This document shows positions 55,352 to 61,088 of a stretch of 64,000 nucleotides of DNA, piece after piece (within the stretch, counting starts at the first letter, position 1; each line of letters begins with the position of its first letter). A model generated the notes under the pieces. It saw only the letters and a list, made by a program, of their open reading frames with translations, was not told where the DNA came from and searched no databases. This DNA is from Congeria kusceri (lineage: Eukaryota > Mollusca > Bivalvia > Myida > Dreissenidae). The stretch spans positions 248,001-312,000 of the forward strand of contig JAPFQT010000165.1 of the NCBI GenBank assembly GCA_027627225.1. Direction: 5' to 3'. The translations under genes were made by a program, and so were the position numbers.

Positions 55352-56193
55352 ACCGCTAACATCCCATAACGGTCATAAAACAAGTTGGTCCTAAGTCGAA
55401 AAAGTCACGAAACAAATCGGTCACAACTCAAAATGGTAATTAAACAAATCGGTAGCATATCAAATCGGACACAATGCAAATCGGTCAATAGCAAATCGGT
55501 TACAATGCAAATCGGTCATACAACAAAGTGGTCCTAAGTCAAAACGGTGAAAAACAAATCGGTCACAAGCGAAAACGGTCAAAAAACGAAACTGTCACAA
55601 CTAAAGACCATCATAAAACAAGTTGGTCGCAAGTCAAAAGGGTCAAAAAACAAATAGGTCGCAAATCAAATCGGACACAATGCATATCTGTCACGAGCCA
55701 TAACGGTAATAAAACAAAATGGTCCTAAGTCAAAACGGTCAAAACACAAATCGGTCACTAAATGAATGGGTAGCAATTCGAATCGGACACAAGTCGTAAC
55801 GGTGATAATAGATGTTCGTAAGAGAAAACTTGAAACAACAAGTCGTTTAAAACTAATAATCGTCCCAAGACAAATCGGTCACAAGTTAAAACGGTCAGAA
55901 ACTAAATTGGGTACAATTCAAAACGGTCACACACTGAATTGGTTACAAGTCATTACGGTCACAAAGCCAACAGGTCACAAGTCAAACAGAAGTAAACATA
56001 CCGGTAAGAAGCCATAACGGTCATAAAACAAGTTGGTCCTAAGTCAAAACGGTCAAGTCACTACTCAAAACGGTCACATAACAAGTTGCTTAGAAGTGAA
56101 AACGGCCATAAAGCAAATGGGTCAAAAGTCAAAACGGTCACAAACCAAAAGTAAATCGGTGAGAAGTTAAAACGGCCACAAAATAGTCGGTCT

Positions 56194-56970
56194 CGCCCAA
56201 CACCACTCAAACACTTCACACACTGCAAATCCACTCACAACATCGACACCAATGCCATAACTTCACACACTAAAATCTCACACCGGTCACATTTTCCACA
56301 CCCGTCACACAAAAACCCACTACTCCACAGAACACACTCCACATTGATGGCTGCATTCGAGGAGTGATATGAAGCAATTCATACAAACGACACTGCAATA
56401 AATCTGACATTTGTATTTCTTGTAAAAAACGATCAAACACGATCAAATATGGCTATACAACTGTTGAAAGTTTCCTAGTTGTTTCTTTTCAGAATTTGAT
56501 CTAAGATGACTTTCCGATAAATGATACAGAGATGTTCATCCCTGTGACTTATTTTCTACGCATGAGGTATACAATAAAATAGACACATAATTCGTACGCA
56601 ATGACTGTACGAATTATTGGAAAAAGCATTCGAATTACTTGAAATTATTTGGTCTTTGCATGAAAATCAATCCACTTCAATTTCAAAAACACTTATTGGG
56701 ATTTCGCTGGAAACTTAGAATTTATTGAACATCTTTACTCTACATTCAAACAACAATGCAATTCATTTCCAAATCAGACTATTGTTTGAAACAACATTCT
56801 GTAACAAACACTACATGAAAAACTCGTAACCCAGTATCAGAAAGCGACTCTTCTGGCATGCAAACCGTCTTAGGAAGGCACGTGACGGTAAGCTTTTTAG
56901 TGCTTTGCATATAAATACTACTAATACTAACGAGCACACGTTCAATGCTCGGTGCGATCACACTGTCAAT
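56194..56970 (+). repeat. Truncated core of unit 9
   Basis: Only the first 777 bp remain. The inverted repeat, the changed E-box (ggcacgtgac) and the TATA-like string are present. The break falls in the second tcaat of the tcaatgctcgg direct repeat. Confidence 0.9.
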
Positions 56971-57185
56971 ATGTCAGAGAGTAAATTAAAGCAATCATTT
57001 TGACTTTTCAAATCTTCTCAACGTACACAATCAATTTCGATCTATTTCTATTAACATTAATTCTTTCCGAACGGTTACTACAGTTCAGCTAACAGCTAAC
57101 ACATCTAACCTGTTTCAATCATCACAACCTGTTTCACGCATGACTAGTTCGTGGCGTCGGTCATGTGACAGGCGCAAGTAACCGC

Positions 57186-57259
57186 GCATTTGCCACTTGA
57201 CCGCCAGAACATAAACACCTTTATATCTTTGATATATTGTTCTGCGTCATTATTACAGT
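57186..57259 (+). repeat. 74-bp direct repeat in the LTR, copy 1
   Basis: Exact copy of 57440-57513, beginning gcatttgccacttg and ending cattattacagt. It includes a TATA-like cctttatatc about 35 bp before its end, so it may contain the LTR promoter or its enhancer. Confidence 0.9.
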
Positions 57260-57439
57260 TTAGTGATAGATTATTTTATTATCTTTAGCTTTGTATTGTT
57301 ATAATTTATTATTACCTGCAACGTATTAAATAATATTAGGTTATCTATTGTATTGTAATATTGTAATATTGCCATATTGTTATAATTCTTATCATTATTG
57401 TAAGTGTTGTTTTATAAATATTATTATTATTAATGTAAG

Positions 57440-57513
57440 GCATTTGCCACTTGACCGCCAGAACATAAACACCTTTATATCTTTGATATATTGTTCTGCG
57501 TCATTATTACAGT
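57440..57513 (+). repeat. 74-bp direct repeat in the LTR, copy 2
   Basis: Identical to 57186-57259 at an offset of 254 bp. The 180 bp between the copies is very AT-rich with attatt and gtaatatt runs. Total identity implies the duplication is recent, or recently copied, in this element lineage. Confidence 0.9.
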
Positions 57514-57561
57514 CCCTTCCCACGAACCATATAAAATATTTGCCGAGAGATGCGTCGACAA

Positions 57562-57573
57562 TGGCGCCCAACG
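57562..57573 (+). other. Probable primer binding site
   Basis: tggcgcccaacg directly follows the LTR end after one base. A TGG start, complementary to the CCA tail of a tRNA, just inside the 5' LTR is the standard position for priming minus-strand DNA synthesis. I do not assign the tRNA species. Confidence 0.7.
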
Positions 57574-58279
57574 TTCGGATGTGAAGGCCACTGTACAACA
57601 CAGAAGACGACATCCAGTCTGTAACTCTACACAGAATTGTAAACAATCTAGTTTACACATATGCCAGCTGGACGGATTTCCTCGGGATATCCCAGCAATA
57701 GCGAACTCTGATGTCATCACAGAGAGACGCGTCCTGATTGGATATTGTATCCACGCATGCACGGGAAACCGTGTTGTTTATAAACATTGTCACGTGTACA
57801 CATCGTTTTACCGGGGCCCAAACTGAACTTTATACTCGCGAGTGAAATTTTGAAGGAGGAATCATTGATCGTCAAAGGATCCATTACATCTCCGTCGATC
57901 GTCGTTGGATGTGACACTGACTTTGATGTGCTTTCAACTTAGCTGGAAGTTGTGTTTGGACACTTACTGTTTCCGGTCGTGAGTTTTATTTAATAGTTTG
58001 TGTTATTTTAGTTTTTTGTGTGTGTCTATTTATGGACATATAATTGGATCAACTGGTAAGAATTGTGTTTGCTTAGTTTTCATTTAATTTGATTATACAT
58101 TAAATATCAGTTCCGTTTCGTTTAAAATCTATTTTGCTATAATTTCAATTGTAAGCAAGTAAAAAAATTCTCATTGTAAATAAAATCTCAATTGTTGTTT
58201 GATATAGGCATAATCATTAACAATTTTAATTAGCTATGTATATAGATTAAGTTTTTATAATTTTAGATTGTTTTATTAT

Positions 58280-58627
58280 TTAGGTGATAAATAATTCTGA
58301 TCTCAGCACACGACACAGCACCTTGCATGATAAATCACTTGTCATAACCATATTATTAACCTCTGTCAAACTTCTAACTTTTACTGGTCCGTTTTTGTTT
58401 GCCCATCTTTGCCAATGCGTCGTTAAATACAACACATTGTACACAGTTTCTAATCCATAAAGCCTTGCAAGGTTACGCGCGATTTCGATCGGTTCGCAAA
58501 TAATCTGAAATATTGTGCAATATTTCAAATGTAAACACGCACGCATTATCGGCAAAATGTAAACGTATCGATTACTGTCGGCATTGATTACGCTTATAGA
58601 ACATAATAGGGTGCACGGTACACACAT
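58280..58627 (-). CDS. Antisense ORF of unknown function in the leader
   Basis: An ATG-to-TAA frame of 115 codons runs leftward. The C-terminal 70 or so residues look protein-like (mixed composition, with IARNLARLYGLETVYN and THWQRWANKNG stretches), and local GC is higher than in the flanking AT-rich DNA. A polyadenylation signal AATAAA lies a few bases after the stop (58272-58277, minus strand). A possible splice acceptor (atatttcag) sits inside it, so only the downstream part may be an exon. I recognise no family. It may be a captured gene fragment, an antisense gene of the element, or chance. Confidence 0.25.
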   Translation of the reverse strand: MCVPCTLLCSISVINADSNRYVYILPIMRACLHLKYCTIFQIICEPIEIARNLARLYGLETVYNVLYLTTHWQRWANKNGPVKVRSLTEVNNMVMTSDLSCKVLCRVLRSELFIT

Positions 58628-58644
58628 ATACGTATTGATTGGGA

Positions 58645-58717
58645 GTTGTAGTAGCGCAGTTGGTATAGTATGGGATTAGTAGTCTAACGGTAGTTAGTTC
58701 AATTCTAGTAGTGAAGT
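58645..58717 (+). other. Degenerate tRNA-like segment with pol III boxes
   Basis: tagcgcagttgg (58652-58663) fits the A box and agttcaattct (58696-58706) fits most of the B box, at normal tRNA spacing. The overall 73-nt frame allows a T-arm around ttcaatt and a weak anticodon arm with loop ttagtag (anticodon position agt). The acceptor strands do not pair and the D stem is poor, so it is not a working tRNA. It may be the head of a tRNA-derived SINE or a tRNA relic copied into the element. Confidence 0.35.
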
Positions 58718-59261
58718 GGATTATTCCTCGTGAAAGTGAAAGTCGTTTTTCACTGATAACAAAAGGGTTGTGTCAGATTGTTGTCTCAGTTTAGAGGTCA
58801 GATTTAGGTTAGATATTTATAGCTGTGGGTTATCGTGACTGGTTTTAGAGCCGGGTATTACAGTAGTAGTCCACCTTGAATGATTGTGCGCAGTGACGTC
58901 GTGTAGCAGTTGGTTCCCTTGACTTGATTAATTTAATTGTAGTAAGCTCCCTTGCGTCTGCTTTAACATAAAGCGTCGTCTACTTAATTGAAGTCAAACG
59001 CAGAATTAAAATAACTTATTACTTTGAAAGTTTAGTTGTTCACTTTGTGAATGTAAGTATGAAATAAAATGTGATTTTGCAGTTAACACAATGTGTTGCT
59101 TGTTATTGTTTGTACACTGAATTAAATACCGCACATAAATATTGCCTTATTGTTGTATTCGCTTAAATAATTAAGCATAATAATGTGTTTACAATAATTA
59201 CATGGTATTTGTTTTACAGCTATTACAACTAATTGCTTCTTATTGATATTTTGCTTTGAGA

Positions 59262-61088
59262 ATGGCAGAAGCAATTAGTGAAAGAGAATTGCGCCGTATC
59301 AGGAGAGAGCAGTTAAGGGAAGAAATTTTGAAGGAGGAACAAGAATTAAAGGAAAGGAGAATAAGAGAGAGGCTTGAAAGAGAATTACAGAGTGAGGTGT
59401 CCAACATCTTGGATGAACATGACAGCATTATATCAAACGTGAACACAATCGATGACTATTTATATGGAGAGACAATGAATAGCATTGAACATATATCTAA
59501 AAATGGAAAATCACGGGACTGCTTGGAAACCCAAGTAAAGAAAACCACACCAGATTCTTTATGTTATTTGGATGAGCACATGAGGAGACTTGATAACACA
59601 TTATGTGAATTAAACATAGGAGATCGTGACGATGAAAATAGAAATTATTCCTCGAGTGAATACCACATACAGACAATAATTAGGGACAATTCTTCAATTG
59701 TGGCGGATAGGAAACTAGGAATAGAAGAACGCCTTAGCGATAGAGTACACGATAAAAGATGGAGTAGACATGAGGTAGAGAGTGTCCGGAAATATAGTTT
59801 GAGAGATGATATTAGGAAAGTACACGATGAATATGAAGAAATAAGAAGTCAATCTGACAAGTATGAAAACAAGAGTATTCAGCTGCAAAGAATACGAGAG
59901 GATGAGGAAAAGAACCATAGATTGATGCTTGAACAGAGATTGGTTTTAGAAAATGAATTGAAACAAAAGCGTCAGGCTGAGAAAGAGTTACTACGAAACA
60001 TAGAACAGCTAGAGTTACAGGAAAGGGAATTGCTTAAGCAACGGAGTGAGAATGAAATGCTTGACAGAGAATTGGCTATCAAAAGAATGAAAGATGATGA
60101 TATGAATAGAAGACTAGAACTATTAAAACAGAAAGAAAGTGCTCTTAAAAGTAAATTGCAGAAGAAGAGTGATGATAGTATGACAAGAGAGGTGAGAACA
60201 AATGACCTACATAAACTGAGCATACCGAAATTGCCGAGCTTTGACGGCAAGCACTTCGAAGAATGGAAGTTTGAAGTAGTATGTCTGATGAGGACAGGGC
60301 TGTATCCTGATTACGCATTGTCACGTGCTATCAGAAACTCGTTGCAAGGTGATACACGCAAGCTATTGTTGACAATCAAACCATCTGATTCAGCAGAAAA
60401 GGTCATCGCTAAAATGACTGAGATTTTTGGAGAAGTAAAGTCTGGTGAAAGAATAGTGCAAGACTTTTATTCAGCGAAACAACATGAAACTGAATCATGC
60501 TCTGCATGGGGAATAAGGCTAGAAGCTCTCTTTCAACAGGCAGTTAATAAGGGGGAAATAGAAGAAAGTAAAAGAGATAACAAGCTGAAAGAAAGATTTT
60601 GGAGAGGACTGAAGTCTGAGAAACTGAAAACAGCAACAAGAGTTTCATACGAATCGAGCGACAGTTTTGAAAAGCTTAGAAGGAAAGCGAGACTAGAAGA
60701 GGAAGAAGATAATCCTGTAAAGGTTACAGAAACAGCAATCTTAAATCAGCAATCAACAGGCGACAGATTTAAAGTTTTGGATGAGATGCTGGAAAGGCTC
60801 AAGACCATTGAAGCTGAGATGAGTGAAATGAAGAAGCAGAACCGGGAAAGGAAGAGAGAATATGGATCCTATGAAGCGCCAAAGTCTAGTGACCAGGAAG
60901 AGAGACAATATCGATACAACAATAGAGGGCGTTATTATAGAGGAGGATTCAGAAGAGGGAGATATTCAAATAGAGAGCAGACTCAAGATAAAAGTCCGGA
61001 AGATGAATCAAAGGCAAAAAATAAACAGAGTAATTTAAACGAGAAAGCGCTTTCACGGCAGGGCACGATGGGAGCGAAGCAGAATTAG
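59262..61088 (+). CDS. gag: Gag polyprotein, PNMA-like, of a Gypsy retrotransposon
   Basis: Gag is the structural protein that would assemble the particle and package element RNA in the cytoplasm. The ATG at 59262 has a favourable context (A at -3, G at +4) and gives 608 residues. Residues 2-55 and about 204-308 are charged, heptad-like coiled coils. About 314-485 is the capsid-like region, with LPSFDGKHFEEWKFEV, an AIRNSLQG motif, a VIAKMTEIFGEV stretch and SAWGIRLEALFQQAV. This pattern resembles the PNMA/Arc class of Gag-derived proteins. A further coiled coil spans about 504-535. The tail (548-575) is rich in R, G and Y, with repeated RGRY-like words. No CCHC zinc knuckle or any cysteine is present in the tail, so RNA binding probably relies on the basic arginine/glycine segment. 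The frame overlaps pol by 49 nt. The family call rests on remembered motif pattern, not a search. Confidence 0.88.
   Translation: MAEAISERELRRIRREQLREEILKEEQELKERRIRERLERELQSEVSNILDEHDSIISNVNTIDDYLYGETMNSIEHISKNGKSRDCLETQVKKTTPDSLCYLDEHMRRLDNTLCELNIGDRDDENRNYSSSEYHIQTIIRDNSSIVADRKLGIEERLSDRVHDKRWSRHEVESVRKYSLRDDIRKVHDEYEEIRSQSDKYENKSIQLQRIREDEEKNHRLMLEQRLVLENELKQKRQAEKELLRNIEQLELQERELLKQRSENEMLDRELAIKRMKDDDMNRRLELLKQKESALKSKLQKKSDDSMTREVRTNDLHKLSIPKLPSFDGKHFEEWKFEVVCLMRTGLYPDYALSRAIRNSLQGDTRKLLLTIKPSDSAEKVIAKMTEIFGEVKSGERIVQDFYSAKQHETESCSAWGIRLEALFQQAVNKGEIEESKRDNKLKERFWRGLKSEKLKTATRVSYESSDSFEKLRRKARLEEEEDNPVKVTETAILNQQSTGDRFKVLDEMLERLKTIEAEMSEMKKQNRERKREYGSYEAPKSSDQEERQYRYNNRGRYYRGGFRRGRYSNREQTQDKSPEDESKAKNKQSNLNEKALSRQGTMGAKQN
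61034..61040 (+). promoter_or_regulatory. -1 ribosomal frameshift site TTTAAAC
   Basis: In the gag frame the codons read aat tta aac, so the heptamer T TTA AAC is in the correct X XXY YYZ register for -1 slippage. The -1 frame has a stop at 61031-61033 and is open from 61034 onward, exactly where pol must begin. Downstream, gctttc (61049-61054) can pair with gaaagc (61088-61093), leaving an 8-nt spacer, and gaaagcgctttc (61043-61054) is a 12-nt palindrome. Either could be part of the stimulatory structure. Confidence 0.82.

Larger units (their letters stand above)
1..56970 (+). repeat. Head-to-tail macrosatellite array, eight full units and one truncated unit
   Basis: The same text recurs at 1, 6531, 13117, 19657, 26835, 33209, 39785, 46368 and 52810 (unit phase set by the window start), always in the same orientation. 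Between recurrences the units line up nearly base for base, apart from a small set of indels. Each unit alternates a domain of 16-bp monomers with one non-monomeric core. Monomer domains lie at 1-3447, 5191-10030, 11777-16570, 18317-23750, 25497-30281, 32028-36706, 38453-43284, 45030-49725 and 51472-56193. The array is open at the left edge and is interrupted at 56970/56971 by an LTR element. No protein family is recognisable in it. Tandem arrangement and near identity are seen directly; a heterochromatic, centromeric or subtelomeric location is only a possibility. Confidence 0.97.
52810..56970 (+). repeat. Satellite unit 9, truncated by a retrotransposon (4161 bp)
   Basis: It begins like units 6-8 (46-bp block present) and carries an 83-bp deletion at 55350/55351 and a 26-bp deletion near 56143. 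It stops after cactgtcaat at 56970, which corresponds to position 50502 in unit 8, that is 777 bp into the core. The next bases match no other unit and begin the LTR. Confidence 0.93.
56972..57560 (+). repeat. Candidate 5' LTR (589 bp)
   Basis: It begins TGTCAGAG right at the satellite junction and ends GTCGACA one base before a primer-binding-site-like sequence, giving the TG...CA ends expected of LTRs. It is AT-rich with two TATA-like ttatatc strings inside a duplicated 74-bp block. The one extra base (a, 56971) between satellite and TG may be a variant base of the target duplication. The 3' LTR is outside the window, so the ends rest on signals rather than on a pairwise match. Confidence 0.72.
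58056..59219 (+). other. Putative 5'-leader intron
   Basis: A good donor, aactg/gtaagaa, lies at 58055/58056. A matching acceptor, a T-rich run ending ttttacag/c, lies at 59219/59220, only 42 bases before the gag ATG. Removal of the 1164 bp would leave a leader of roughly 0.5 kb and would delete the tRNA-like and antisense ORF segments. This is inferred from splice consensus only; no transcript is available. Confidence 0.4.
57574..59261 (+). other. Long untranslated leader of the retrotransposon
   Basis: About 1.7 kb separates the primer binding site from the gag start, which is long for this class. The first 480 bp are mixed composition; 58056-58280 is strongly AT-rich; 58280-58720 is richer in GC and holds an antisense ORF and a tRNA-like stretch. 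A 7-bp hairpin (agtgaaa 58735-58741, tttcact 58748-58754) lies near the middle of the second half. No sense-strand coding region is convincing here. Confidence 0.6.

Noticed and set aside
1..56970. CRISPR-like array
   Set aside because: The monomers are degenerate and contiguous with no unique spacers, there is no cas gene, and the context is eukaryotic.
57491..57826. 111-codon ORF in the leader and overlapping antisense ORFs at 57475-57762
   Set aside because: They overlap the LTR end and primer binding site, start at non-conserved positions, and show no protein-like pattern.
58645..58717. Functional tRNA gene
   Set aside because: The acceptor strands do not pair and the D stem is weak; only the internal box motifs are convincing.
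59256..59261. Gag start at TTG 59256
   Set aside because: The ATG at 59262 in the same frame has a good context; a TTG start is not expected in an animal.
59715..60250. Antisense ORFs inside gag (59715-59918, 59972-60250)
   Set aside because: They are Leu/Ser/Phe-rich mirror images of the charged coiled-coil codons of gag.
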